Assembly: GCA_903970165.1 (NCBI GenBank)
Contig: CAJCHZ010000004.1
Span: 1 to 64,000 of the forward strand
DNA from: Betaproteobacteria bacterium
Lineage (GTDB): Bacteria; Acidobacteriota; Terriglobia; Acidiferrales; UBA7541
DNA: 64,000 bases
Reading direction: 5' to 3'
Below the pieces are notes generated by a model. That model had not been told where the DNA came from, did not search any database, and saw only the letters and a list, made by a program, of their open reading frames with translations. Shown here piece by piece: positions 17,366 through 25,905 of the stretch (its first letter is position 1; each line of letters begins with the position of its first letter). The position numbers and the translations under genes were made by a program.

Positions 17366-18130
17366 TCAATCTCCACAAGTAAAAAGCGGAATGTCCGCTA
17401 ATGAATTTACGGCCGGCGCCCGCTCGGAGTTACGCTCGGGGTTATGTGCGAAGTTATGTTCGAAGTCACGCGGCGCCGCTCCCGAGTCCCTCGGCGTCAG
17501 TCCCGACCAAAGCACGTTGAACGCGGACTCCATCCGCGGATGCAAAGTCGCATCCCCGTGAAGCGACCACATCAACAAAGTCCCGAACACCGTCTGCCGG
17601 AACACGTGCGCGATTTCCGCCGCCGGCAAATCCGTCCGGATTTCTCCGCGCTCTTGCCCGATTCGCACGATCTCCGTGTGCAGCTCATGCACACGCTTCT
17701 GCAAGGCCAGCATCGACTCTCGGACAGGTGTTGTCGAAAGATAAGCCTGCAAAAGTGTCCGGATAATCCCCGGGTGGCGAATTGGCTCCTGCGTCATCCG
17801 CACGCCCAGAGAGCGCAGAAATTCAGGCATGGGCTGCCCGCTGTGCCGCGCCTCCGCCACTGCCGTCTCCAGCTTCGCTAGCTGCATCTCCCCGAAGGCC
17901 AGCAGGATGTGATCTTTGCTCGGAAAATAGTTGAAAAAAGTGCCCTTGCCCACGTCCGCGGCTTCCGTAATGTCTCCGACGGTCGTTTCCGCGAAGCCTT
18001 TCCGCGCAAAGAGATCGAGCGCTGCGCGAAATAGCCGCTCGCGGGTCTCTTCGCTGCGCCGCTCGCGGCGGCTTCTCGCCTCATGCCAGGCAGGTCGATC
18101 GGATGTGGAATTGCGAGTGTTAGAGTGCAT
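17366..18130 (-). CDS. TetR-family repressor of the downstream ABC efflux operon
   Basis: A 254-residue regulator. The HTH at about residues 45-80 reads TTVGDITEAADVGKGTFFNYFPSKDHILLAF, the canonical TetR recognition helix. The C-terminal ligand domain is helical. It is the first gene of tetR-hlyD-ABC-ABC permease, the same order as the CecR/YbhGFSR efflux system of enterobacteria. It should bind the palindrome at 18138-18168 eight bases upstream and so control itself and the efflux genes. The inducing compound is unknown. Confidence 0.92.
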   Translation of the reverse strand: MHSNTRNSTSDRPAWHEARSRRERRSEETRERLFRAALDLFARKGFAETTVGDITEAADVGKGTFFNYFPSKDHILLAFGEMQLAKLETAVAEARHSGQPMPEFLRSLGVRMTQEPIRHPGIIRTLLQAYLSTTPVRESMLALQKRVHELHTEIVRIGQERGEIRTDLPAAEIAHVFRQTVFGTLLMWSLHGDATLHPRMESAFNVLWSGLTPRDSGAAPRDFEHNFAHNPERNSERAPAVNSLADIPLFTCGD

Positions 18131-18137
18131 GACTGTT

Positions 18138-18168
18138 GCTCATAAATGACCATAGGTCATAAATGAGC
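18138..18168. promoter_or_regulatory. Nested palindromic TetR operator
   Basis: An outer pair GCTCAT (18138-18143) / ATGAGC (18163-18168) and an inner pair ATGACC (18146-18151) / GGTCAT (18155-18160) share one centre of symmetry at 18153. The site ends eight bases before the tetR start codon, as expected for an autoregulatory operator. Confidence 0.75.
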
Positions 18169-18209
18169 AGAAGTCAAGCTCTTTGATTATCTGCGTTACC
18201 AATACAAAA

Positions 18210-18230
18210 GCCCCGCCATTTCGGCGGGGC
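18210..18230 (-). terminator. Rho-independent terminator of the SYLF gene
   Basis: GCCCCGCC, five-base loop, GGCGGGGC. On the minus strand it is followed by TTTTG, 34 bases beyond the SYLF gene stop. It also insulates the tetR promoter. Confidence 0.8.
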
Positions 18231-18263
18231 CTTGTTTATCTAACTTTTTGGTTTCTCTGCAAC

Positions 18264-18983
18264 CTACTCCTTCAAGGAGTTCGGATCGGACAGATTCCGC
18301 GGTGACTTCCGGTTGAGGTATGCAATGAGCTTCTGCGCTGACGGAGGCACCGCGACGGCCCCTCTGAAGATGATCTCCTCCGCGTCGATCTTCTTTCCGT
18401 AGACGCGTTCATTGGCATCCCCATCTGGCCGCACCGTTGATCCCTCGAGCGAGATCCCCGCAAACAATCCGCGGTTGCGCGAATAGCTGAGCACCTCGGC
18501 CCGCAGCGATACGTCCGTAGAAGCATCCGCTGTGCGCCCTTTAGGTCCTGCGGCCGCGGAAGCGTCAGCTCCGAGTTTCACCTTGTTCTTTAGAATGGAA
18601 TGCGCTCCGCGTGGATTCATCACCAGCAGGACAAAATCCGTGGCTTGCCCGCCGATCTGAAACCCAATGCTTCCGCCCTCAAGCGCCATCATCGAAGGCG
18701 CGCTCCAGGGACCTGTGTAATGCTCGCCGGTTCGGCAGGTCATCGCTCCTCGGCCGTAACTGGCGCCCACGACGAACGCGCCTTTCAGAACCGATGGGTA
18801 AATAATGACGCACTCGGCCTTGTCGATGAGATCCTGCGGGATGTCATCGGGAATATCCATCACTTCCTTCATCACCGTGCCGCAATTTTCCAGCCGCTCG
18901 GCTTCTTTCTTGTCATCCTGGGACCACGTCGCCGGCGCGATGATCGCCAGCGCCATCAAACAGGAAGCCATTCTCTTAATCAA
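18264..18983 (-). CDS. SYLF (YSC84-type) lipid-binding domain protein, exported
   Basis: A 239-residue protein with a signal peptide (MIKRMASCLMALAIIAPATWSQ). The SYLF domain covers residues 45-190, with the typical IPDDIPQDLIDKAECVIIYPSVLKGAFVVGASYGRGAMTCR opening, GGSIGFQIGGQATDFVLLVMN and AAAGPKGR. SYLF domains bind phosphoinositides in eukaryotes; in bacteria they are envelope-associated with uncertain function. The C-terminal tail (APPSAQKLIAYLNR-like) is also usual in acidobacterial homologues. It is a single gene with its own terminator, divergent from dacB. Confidence 0.9.
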   Translation of the reverse strand: MIKRMASCLMALAIIAPATWSQDDKKEAERLENCGTVMKEVMDIPDDIPQDLIDKAECVIIYPSVLKGAFVVGASYGRGAMTCRTGEHYTGPWSAPSMMALEGGSIGFQIGGQATDFVLLVMNPRGAHSILKNKVKLGADASAAAGPKGRTADASTDVSLRAEVLSYSRNRGLFAGISLEGSTVRPDGDANERVYGKKIDAEEIIFRGAVAVPPSAQKLIAYLNRKSPRNLSDPNSLKE

Positions 18984-19193
18984 ATTTCACCTCGTCTCAA
19001 ATTTTCTGGGCATTTCAATAATAGGTTGCCTTGGTTTCCCGTGCAACATTCAGTTTGTGAATGCCATTTCATTTTTTTTGACCCAAACGCATGAACAGGC
19101 GCTTCGCTGAATCGTTGCTATGCCTGAGGAAATGTATCTCAAGGCTTTCGACTATACTTTTAGGGCAGCAGCAAAGAGACGGGCAGAGGAAAC

Positions 19194-20819
19194 ATGCGCT
19201 CACGAATAGCGGTTAGCAGATGGATCGCGGCGGCATCGGCCTGCTGTGCCTTGGCCGCGCCAGATGCGCTTCCCCAGTCCAATCCAGTGCGCCCATCGTG
19301 TTGCGCGGCGAAGTCGGACGCGAAGCATGTCGAGCGGGGACGTCCGCGACCGGCCGCGGCGCGCTTTGCCGAACGCGCCGACGAATTGCTGGGCGCCGCG
19401 CCCGCGGGCAAAGGCGATTGGGGCCTGCTCATCGTTGACGCGCAAACGGGCAAAACTCTCTACGAGAAAAACGCGGACAGCTATTTTGTTCCGGCTTCGA
19501 ACATGAAGCTCTTCAGTACGGCGCTTGCGCTGGCAAAGCTCGGTCCAGACTATAAATTCCACACCACGCTGGAAACGCGCGGAACGATATCTTCGGAGGG
19601 AACGCTATCCGGCGACGTGCTGTTGGTGGGACGGGGCGATCCGAATCTTTCGAATCGCAAATTTCCCTTTGACTTGAAAGAAGAGTTTGACGGGCCGCCC
19701 GAAAAAGCGCTCGCGGAGCTCGCGGACGCGTTGGTCGCGCGCGGCGTGAAGGAGATTTCCGGCGACATCGTCGGCGACGACAGCTACTTTCCGCGCGAAC
19801 GCTATCCAAGTGGCTGGGAAATTAATGACATGGTGTGGGAATACGGCGCCGCGATTTCCGCGATCGTCGTGGACGACAACACTGTAGCCGTGACGCTAAC
19901 GCCGGGCGAAAGAACCGGCGATCCCGTGCTGGCAAACGTAGTTCCACTTACGCCGGATTTTGTTTTGCAAAATGACGTGAGCACGTCAGCGGCGGATGTG
20001 AAGTCTGATTTGACGTTGACGCGCGAGCCGGGCGCGAATCTCGTGGTAGTCCGCGGCACGATGCCGGCAAGAAGCTCGCCACGAAAACTCGTGCTGGCCA
20101 TCGAGGAGCCCGCGCAGCACGCCGCCGCGCTGCTTGCGGCGCTGTTGGCCGAACGCGGGGTAAGAATCGACGGAAAAGCGCGAGCCGTTCATGTTCCCGA
20201 CACAGACCCGACCCCCCGCACTGTGCTCGCCGAGCATATCTCGGTGCCGCTCGGCGATTCCGTAAAGCTCGTCAACAAAATCAGCCAGAACCTCCACGCC
20301 GAGATGCTGTTGCGAACCGCTGCACGGCAGAACGGCCCATGGGCCACGCCGGAGGATATGCTGAAAGTGCCGCAGGACTTCTATGCGACGGCGGGAATCG
20401 CGCCGGACGATGTAATTCAGACTGACGGGTCGGGATTGTCGCGCCACGACTTAGTCACACCGCGCGCACTGGTAACGTTGCTCAAGTACGCGCAACAGCA
20501 GCCGTGGTTTGCGCCTTACTACGCGTCGTTGCCGGTCGCGGGCGTGGATGGGTCGCTGCAGGACCGCATGAAGGGCACGGTGGCTGCCGGAAGGATTCAT
20601 GCGAAGACCGGATCGGTAGAGCACGTGCGGGCGCTCTCCGGCTATGCGGAAATGCCGGGAGGAAAGCGCCTCATCTTTTCGTTCCAGAGTAACAATCAGG
20701 GCGGGAAGAATCACGAAGCAGCCGACGCACTGAACGCGCTTTGCGTGGCGATGATCGAGGAGTTTGACGAACCGGCCACTGCGAGCGGTCGCGTCCGCGA
20801 GCCCGCGAAACAGCAATGA
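19194..20819 (+). CDS. dacB: D-alanyl-D-alanine carboxypeptidase/endopeptidase (PBP4-type)
   Basis: A 541-residue class-C penicillin-binding protein of the S13 family, acting on periplasmic peptidoglycan. The active-site triad motifs are S102-N-M-K (PASNMKLFS), S-Q-N in LVNKISQNLHAEML and K-T-G in HAKTGSVEHV. The large insert between the first two motifs (about residues 125-340) is typical of DacB. An N-terminal export signal runs to about residue 25. AGAGGAAAC directly precedes ATG 19194, and a TATACT -10 lies at 19153-19158. MutS2 follows 57 bases later. Confidence 0.94.
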   Translation: MRSRIAVSRWIAAASACCALAAPDALPQSNPVRPSCCAAKSDAKHVERGRPRPAAARFAERADELLGAAPAGKGDWGLLIVDAQTGKTLYEKNADSYFVPASNMKLFSTALALAKLGPDYKFHTTLETRGTISSEGTLSGDVLLVGRGDPNLSNRKFPFDLKEEFDGPPEKALAELADALVARGVKEISGDIVGDDSYFPRERYPSGWEINDMVWEYGAAISAIVVDDNTVAVTLTPGERTGDPVLANVVPLTPDFVLQNDVSTSAADVKSDLTLTREPGANLVVVRGTMPARSSPRKLVLAIEEPAQHAAALLAALLAERGVRIDGKARAVHVPDTDPTPRTVLAEHISVPLGDSVKLVNKISQNLHAEMLLRTAARQNGPWATPEDMLKVPQDFYATAGIAPDDVIQTDGSGLSRHDLVTPRALVTLLKYAQQQPWFAPYYASLPVAGVDGSLQDRMKGTVAAGRIHAKTGSVEHVRALSGYAEMPGGKRLIFSFQSNNQGGKNHEAADALNALCVAMIEEFDEPATASGRVREPAKQQ

Positions 20820-20876
20820 ACGCGCTGGAAAAATCAACTAGGCGAGAAGCTTTGCGATAACCGCCCACGAAACTTT

Positions 20877-23282
20877 ATGTCACGAACGGCACAGGACGTA
20901 CTCGAATTTGACAAGCTGCGGGAGCTGCTGCGGCTGAGGACGACCTGCGCACCCGGGCGCCGCGCTGTGGGCGCTCTGGAATTCGGCACTGACCGCGCGG
21001 CGCTGGAAGCGGCTTTTGCATTGATCCGCGAAGCGCGGGAATGGCTGCGCACCGGCGGTGAGCTGGGGTTCGGCGGCCTTTCCGACCCAGAAGAATGGCT
21101 TGCCAAAATCGAAGGCGTTGGAACGGTTTTGGAAGCCCAAGAACTCCTCGGCGCGGCATCGTTGCTCGATACCGCAGGCTGGTTGCGCAAGCAATTCAAA
21201 GAGGATGAAGCCAAATTTCCTTTGCTCGCCGCGCGTACAGCTTCGCTCGCGGATTTTCGCGAAGCGCTGACAGCGATCCGGCGATGCATTCTGCCGAATG
21301 GCGAAATCAGCGACGACGCGTCCCCGGCGCTGCGGCGGATTCGCGTCAGCATCACGCAGACCCGCGAATCGATTCAGAAAACGCTGAAGCAAATCCTGCG
21401 CTCGCGTAACGCGGAAGCCGGCGAAGATTACGTCACGCTGCGCAACGACCGGTTCGTGATTCCGGTGCGCGCAGAGAACCGCCGCAGCGTTCCGGGCGTT
21501 GTACACGGAGCGAGCGGAACTGGTCAGACGGTTTTCCTTGAGCCGTTCGAGACGGTCGAAGTCAACAACCAGCTCGTGCAGTTTGCCGAAGACGAAGCCG
21601 CGGAAATTGCCAGAATTCTCTGGGACTTGACGGAACGTCTGCGCGTTGTGCGCGAACCATTGGCCGCGGCTGCGGAGATCATCGCGGAAATGGACAGCGT
21701 CTTTGCACGCGGCCGTTTCGCGCGCGATTTTGACGCCGCGATGCCTGAGTTTTCCGACGCAGGTGACTTGCGCATCGTCTCGGTTCGCCACCCGGTTCTT
21801 GAAGACAAGCTGCGGCGCGAAAATCGGGCCATCGTTCCCATGACGCTGGCGCTCGGCGGCTCGGAAAAGGTTCTGGTCATCAGTGGGCCGAACACCGGCG
21901 GCAAAACGGTGGCGCTGAAGACCACGGGCCTCGCGGCACTTGCCGCACAATCGGGCATTCCAGTTGCCGCGCAGCGCGCGGTGCTTCCGATTTTCGACCG
22001 CATACTGGTCGACATCGGCGACGAGCAATCCATCGCCGCCGATTTATCGACGTTTTCCGCACACATGCTGAATTTGAAGTCGATGCTCGAGCTGGCGTCG
22101 GCACATTCTTTGGCGCTCGTCGACGAAATGGGCACGGGAACGGCTCCGGAAGAAGGCGCGGCGCTCGCCGTGGCTCTGCTGGACGAATTTCGCGCCAAAA
22201 ATTGCATCGTGCTTGCAACGACGCATCACGACCGCCTGAAGACTTACGCTTCAACGACACCCGGCGTAGTCAACGCGGCAGTGGAATTCGACGAGGTAAA
22301 TCTGCGGCCGACCTACCGGCTGATGGTCGGCGTGCCGGGCGGATCGAGCGGCATTTCCATTGCCCAGCGGCTGGGACTCGCCGGCTCCATCATTGAGAAG
22401 GCACGGTCCTTGCTGACACCGGAATCCCGCGAGGCAGCCGACCTGATTGCGTACTTGCACCGCAGCCGCGATGAACTCGACCGCATGCAGCAGCAGATGG
22501 CTTCCGAACGCCGCGCGCTCGAAGAGGAACGCGCGAAACTGCGCACCGAGTGGGTCGAACGGCAGCAAAAACGCATTAAGGAACTCGAAGGGCAATTTGC
22601 AGAAATGCAAAAGCGCTTCGATGAAAACGTCGCGCGCGTGATCGAAGCCGTGAAGGAACGCGAACTGCGCGCGTCGCTCGAAAAAACCGCGAAGCGCAAA
22701 GGCCAGGACATCCGCAGCGAAGCCCGCGAAGAGCTGAACAGAGCGGTGGTGCAAACGATTTCAGATTCGCAAGCCGATCTCGGCGCAAGCACGACGGCAA
22801 CCGAAGCGGTCAGCGCCGATCGATTGCAGTCCGGCATGCGCATCCGCGTACGCGGCTTCAGCAAACCCGTCATCTTCCGCCGTCTCGATGGCTCCTCCGC
22901 CGAAGTCGAAGCCGGCCCACTCCGCATGAAGGTGGCCGTTGACGAAATCACAGGAGTCGAAGGTGGTCTGTCGCAACAGCCAGCGTCACTACCTTCCCGG
23001 AACATTACGGTGACCTCGCAGCCGGGCGAAGGCGCAGCTTCGGGCGAAATCAACGTGATCGGCATGCGCGTAGAAGAAGCCACGGAGCGCGTCGACAAAT
23101 ATCTCGACGAAGCCGCGCTCGCGAACCAAACACGCGTGCGCATCATCCACGGCCATGGCACCGGCGCGCTTCGCAAAGGTCTCGCCGAATTCCTCAAGTC
23201 ACACCCCCTGGTGCAAGGCGTTGCCACCGAAACCGAAGAACGCGGTGGCAAAGCGATAACGGTCGTTGACCTACGGAGTTAA
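20877..23282 (+). CDS. mutS2: MutS2-family ATPase/Smr protein
   Basis: An 801-residue protein. It has a MutS core with Walker A GPNTGGKTVALKT near residue 338, and STFSAHMLNL and LVDEMGTGTAPEEGAALAVALLDEF (Walker B). A long coiled coil spans about 520-620, and a C-terminal Smr domain runs from about 720 to 800 with IIHGHGTGALRKGL. MutS2 lacks the mismatch-recognition domain; in other bacteria it suppresses recombination or rescues collided ribosomes. The first Smr motif reads EINVIGMRVEEA rather than LDLRGMR, so the Asp/Arg implicated in nuclease activity are absent. The start ATG 20877 has no clear Shine-Dalgarno. Confidence 0.94.
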   Translation: MSRTAQDVLEFDKLRELLRLRTTCAPGRRAVGALEFGTDRAALEAAFALIREAREWLRTGGELGFGGLSDPEEWLAKIEGVGTVLEAQELLGAASLLDTAGWLRKQFKEDEAKFPLLAARTASLADFREALTAIRRCILPNGEISDDASPALRRIRVSITQTRESIQKTLKQILRSRNAEAGEDYVTLRNDRFVIPVRAENRRSVPGVVHGASGTGQTVFLEPFETVEVNNQLVQFAEDEAAEIARILWDLTERLRVVREPLAAAAEIIAEMDSVFARGRFARDFDAAMPEFSDAGDLRIVSVRHPVLEDKLRRENRAIVPMTLALGGSEKVLVISGPNTGGKTVALKTTGLAALAAQSGIPVAAQRAVLPIFDRILVDIGDEQSIAADLSTFSAHMLNLKSMLELASAHSLALVDEMGTGTAPEEGAALAVALLDEFRAKNCIVLATTHHDRLKTYASTTPGVVNAAVEFDEVNLRPTYRLMVGVPGGSSGISIAQRLGLAGSIIEKARSLLTPESREAADLIAYLHRSRDELDRMQQQMASERRALEEERAKLRTEWVERQQKRIKELEGQFAEMQKRFDENVARVIEAVKERELRASLEKTAKRKGQDIRSEAREELNRAVVQTISDSQADLGASTTATEAVSADRLQSGMRIRVRGFSKPVIFRRLDGSSAEVEAGPLRMKVAVDEITGVEGGLSQQPASLPSRNITVTSQPGEGAASGEINVIGMRVEEATERVDKYLDEAALANQTRVRIIHGHGTGALRKGLAEFLKSHPLVQGVATETEERGGKAITVVDLRS

Positions 23283-23315
23283 GGCTCATGACTACAAAGG
23301 TTTTCATCGCGAACC

Positions 23316-23711
23316 ATGCGAGCTGAACGAAATCCCGAGCATCTCTTCGTCTACGGAACGCTGAAGCGCGGCGAGAGAAACCACGCGCGGCTGCTGCAGC
23401 ACGCTGTGGAGTTTGCCGGCACGGCGCGCATTCGCGGCGAGCTTTACCAGCTCGCAGGCGAGACGTTTCCCGGCGCCGTCCCGTCAGATGCCGCGAACTC
23501 CTTCGTACACGGCGAGCTTTTCGCGCTGTATGACCCGGAGGAAACGCTGGCCAGCCTTGACGAGTTTGAAGGCGTGGATGAGGGCGAGTTCGCGAGAAGA
23601 CTCGTCGACGCCTGGACGGCGCAAGGCCAAGTGAAGACGTGGGTCTATTTCTACGCGCAGCCGCTTGAAGGCGCGAGCCAGATTGGCGGCGGAATGTATT
23701 CCTCCCTGTAG
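23316..23711 (+). CDS. Gamma-glutamylcyclotransferase-like (AIG2/GGCT) protein
   Basis: A 131-residue protein with the GGCT fold signature FVYGTLKRGERNHARLL at residues 10-26 and EFEGVDEGEFARRLVDAW later, where the first Glu of EGVDEGE matches the catalytic acid position. Family members cyclise gamma-glutamyl peptides or amines, but many bacterial homologues have unproven substrates. It lies 33 bases after mutS2 and ends 25 bases before dnaG, so all three may be cotranscribed. Confidence 0.85.
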   Translation: MRAERNPEHLFVYGTLKRGERNHARLLQHAVEFAGTARIRGELYQLAGETFPGAVPSDAANSFVHGELFALYDPEETLASLDEFEGVDEGEFARRLVDAWTAQGQVKTWVYFYAQPLEGASQIGGGMYSSL

Positions 23712-23736
23712 TTTGGTTACAATCCTCGATGAAGCC

Positions 23737-25503
23737 GTGGCGGAAGCTGGATCATTTGCGGATCGGGTGAAGCAGCAGGCGGACATTGTTCGCGTGGTGG
23801 GCGAATATGTGCGCTTGAAAAAGAGCGGGCAGAACTTCACCGGGCTGTGCCCGTTTCACGCGGAGAAGTCGCCTTCCTTTGCCGTGCATCCGACCAAGCA
23901 GATCTATCACTGCTTTGGCTGCGGGGTTGGCGGCGACGTCTTTAAATTTGTGATGGAGATGGAGAAGTGTCCCTTCCCGGAGGCCATCCGAATCGTCGCG
24001 GAGAAATGCGGCATCGCTATTCCGCGGCCGAAAGAGCGGTCGCCGGAAGAGCGGAAAGAGAATCAGCAGCGGTCGGCGCTGGTCGAGATGCACCGCGAAG
24101 CGCAGGCTTTTTTCGCGAAGCAGATTTCGGGGACGCTCGAAGGAAAAGTAGCGCGAGCTTATCTCGAAGACCGCGGCATTGATACCAAAGCGATTGACCG
24201 TTTCGGAATTGGGTATGCGCCTAGCGACGGCGATGCGCTGCTTCGCGTGTTGAAACAGAAATATCAGGAGAAGATGCTCGTTGAATCCGGACTGATCTCG
24301 CGAGGCGAACAGGGCGGACGATTGTTTGATCGTTTCCGCCGGCGCATCACGTTTCCGATTGCCAACGAATCGGGAAAAATCGTGGCGTTTGGCGCGCGCG
24401 CGCTGGGCGATGAGATGCCGAAGTATCTGAATTCGCCGGAGACGCCCATCTACTCGAAGAGCAATGTGCTTTATCACCTGGACCGCGCCAAGGAGGCGCT
24501 GCGGCGCTCCGATTTCGCCGTGCTCGTCGAAGGCTATATGGATGCTATTGCCGTGGCCCGGGCGGGCATCAGCAACGTCGTGGCCAGTTGCGGCACCAGC
24601 CTTGCAGAACCGCAGATCAAACTCCTGAGTCGTTTCACCAAGCGGGTCATCGTCAACTACGATCCCGACAACGCGGGACAAATGGCCACGGAACGGTCCG
24701 TCTCGCTGCTGCTGGAGCAGGATTTCGAGGTGCGCGTGCTGGCGCTTCCTCCTGTCGGGGACAAGAAAGCCGATCCGGATTTGTTCATCCGCGAAAAGGG
24801 CGTCGAAGAGTACAGCAAGCTGCTCAAAGAATCGCCGCCTTACGTGGACTACTTGATTGCCCGCGCGCGACAGATGGACTTGACGACCGGCGAAGGGAAG
24901 AAGCGCGCCGTGAATTTCCTTTTGCCCTATGTGCAGAAAATTCCGAATGCGATTCTGCGCTCCGAATGGGCGACGCGCATCGCGCAGCAGCTGCGGCTCG
25001 ACGAGCCGGTCATCCGAGCGGCCTTGAGCAAAGCGGCGAAAGAACGGCGCAGCGAGCTGAAGATTCAGCCGGAGCTCGTAGGGCGTTCGGCGAAACCGGT
25101 GGAACGCCGGCTCATCCGGATGCTGGCGGAGGCCGAAGGATTTCGGCGCGAGCTGGCGCAGCAGCTTCAAACTGCGCAGCTTCATCGCGGGCTGGAGACC
25201 GAAAAAGTTTTCGCTGGGCTAATTGCGGCGGCGCTTTGCGATGAGCCGCCCCCGACAACCGAGGTGGCTGCGCAACTGGAAGAGCGCGACCGGCGGATGC
25301 TTTTTGAGATTCTTTTTGAAGAAGCCAGCGAGCCGACCTGGGAAGAAGCGGTTAGCTGCGTCGAGGCCTTGCAGCACCGGCAGGCGGAGCGAGAACTCGC
25401 CGATGTGCAGCGGAGCATAGAGGCGAACCCCTCTGGGCCGGAGATGCGTGGATTGCTAGAGAAGAAGCAGGACTTGATGCGACGGCTGGCGGCTGCGCGA
25501 TAG
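23737..25503 (+). CDS. dnaG: DNA primase
   Basis: A 588-residue replication primase. The N-terminal CHC2 zinc domain reads LCPFHAEKSPSF...YHCFGCGVGGD. A TOPRIM core follows with VLVEGYMDAIAVARAG and NYDPDNAGQMA for metal binding. A C-terminal DnaB-interacting helical region ends in QDLMRRLAAAR. I place the start at GTG 23737 because family homology begins at AEAGSFADRVKQQADIV. The frame is open further upstream to TTG 23665, but that segment overlaps the previous gene and is not conserved. TACAAT at 23718-23723 would give a leader of only about seven bases. Confidence 0.95.
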   Translation: MAEAGSFADRVKQQADIVRVVGEYVRLKKSGQNFTGLCPFHAEKSPSFAVHPTKQIYHCFGCGVGGDVFKFVMEMEKCPFPEAIRIVAEKCGIAIPRPKERSPEERKENQQRSALVEMHREAQAFFAKQISGTLEGKVARAYLEDRGIDTKAIDRFGIGYAPSDGDALLRVLKQKYQEKMLVESGLISRGEQGGRLFDRFRRRITFPIANESGKIVAFGARALGDEMPKYLNSPETPIYSKSNVLYHLDRAKEALRRSDFAVLVEGYMDAIAVARAGISNVVASCGTSLAEPQIKLLSRFTKRVIVNYDPDNAGQMATERSVSLLLEQDFEVRVLALPPVGDKKADPDLFIREKGVEEYSKLLKESPPYVDYLIARARQMDLTTGEGKKRAVNFLLPYVQKIPNAILRSEWATRIAQQLRLDEPVIRAALSKAAKERRSELKIQPELVGRSAKPVERRLIRMLAEAEGFRRELAQQLQTAQLHRGLETEKVFAGLIAAALCDEPPPTTEVAAQLEERDRRMLFEILFEEASEPTWEEAVSCVEALQHRQAERELADVQRSIEANPSGPEMRGLLEKKQDLMRRLAAAR

Positions 25504-25905
25504 TACACTCACCGCCTCTACTTTGGGCTTATACAGTGGTGTATTTTGTTGTTCGTGTAAGATTTCGGGGCAAATGCTCGCCACGAAGCTGCCACACCCT
25601 ACCCCCTTGTTTTTTGCAAAGATGTGAAACTAAGAGACTTAGAGGGTGGGGGTCTGCTAAAAGTGTGATTTTGTTGGGTTTAAGGGCTGCTGCCTTTACC
25701 GGGCATGCGTTTTCCCAACTGCAATCACAGCATATTTACACATTAAGTTAATTAACAAATTAGTACATATAGGGCGTCCGCGCTTCATAAAAAGAGAGGG
25801 GCGGGTCGAATAGCCATAAAAAGAATTCTCCCCACTATTCTTATATAGAACTGATAAAGTGAGGGCACTGAAACGCCCAGCCTCAGCAAGCCTGGAGGTG
25901 CAAAC
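25504..25905. other. 402-base AT-richer gap, no gene seen
   Basis: Between dnaG and the DUF1111 gene the base composition drops, with runs such as TTAAGTTAATTAACAAATTAG near 25744-25765 (TTAA-rich). I see no convincing ORF on either strand and no recognisable riboswitch. The last 45 bases contain GCCTC/GAGGT, able to pair weakly just ahead of the start codon. The promoter of the haem protein presumably lies here. Confidence 0.5.

Noticed and set aside
23752..25185. Long open frame antisense to dnaG
   Set aside because: High-GC codon shadow; its product has no recognisable motif and low complexity.
25860..25905. Riboswitch (c-di-GMP type) before the DUF1111 gene
   Set aside because: The pairing and consensus loops of the known classes could not be matched.
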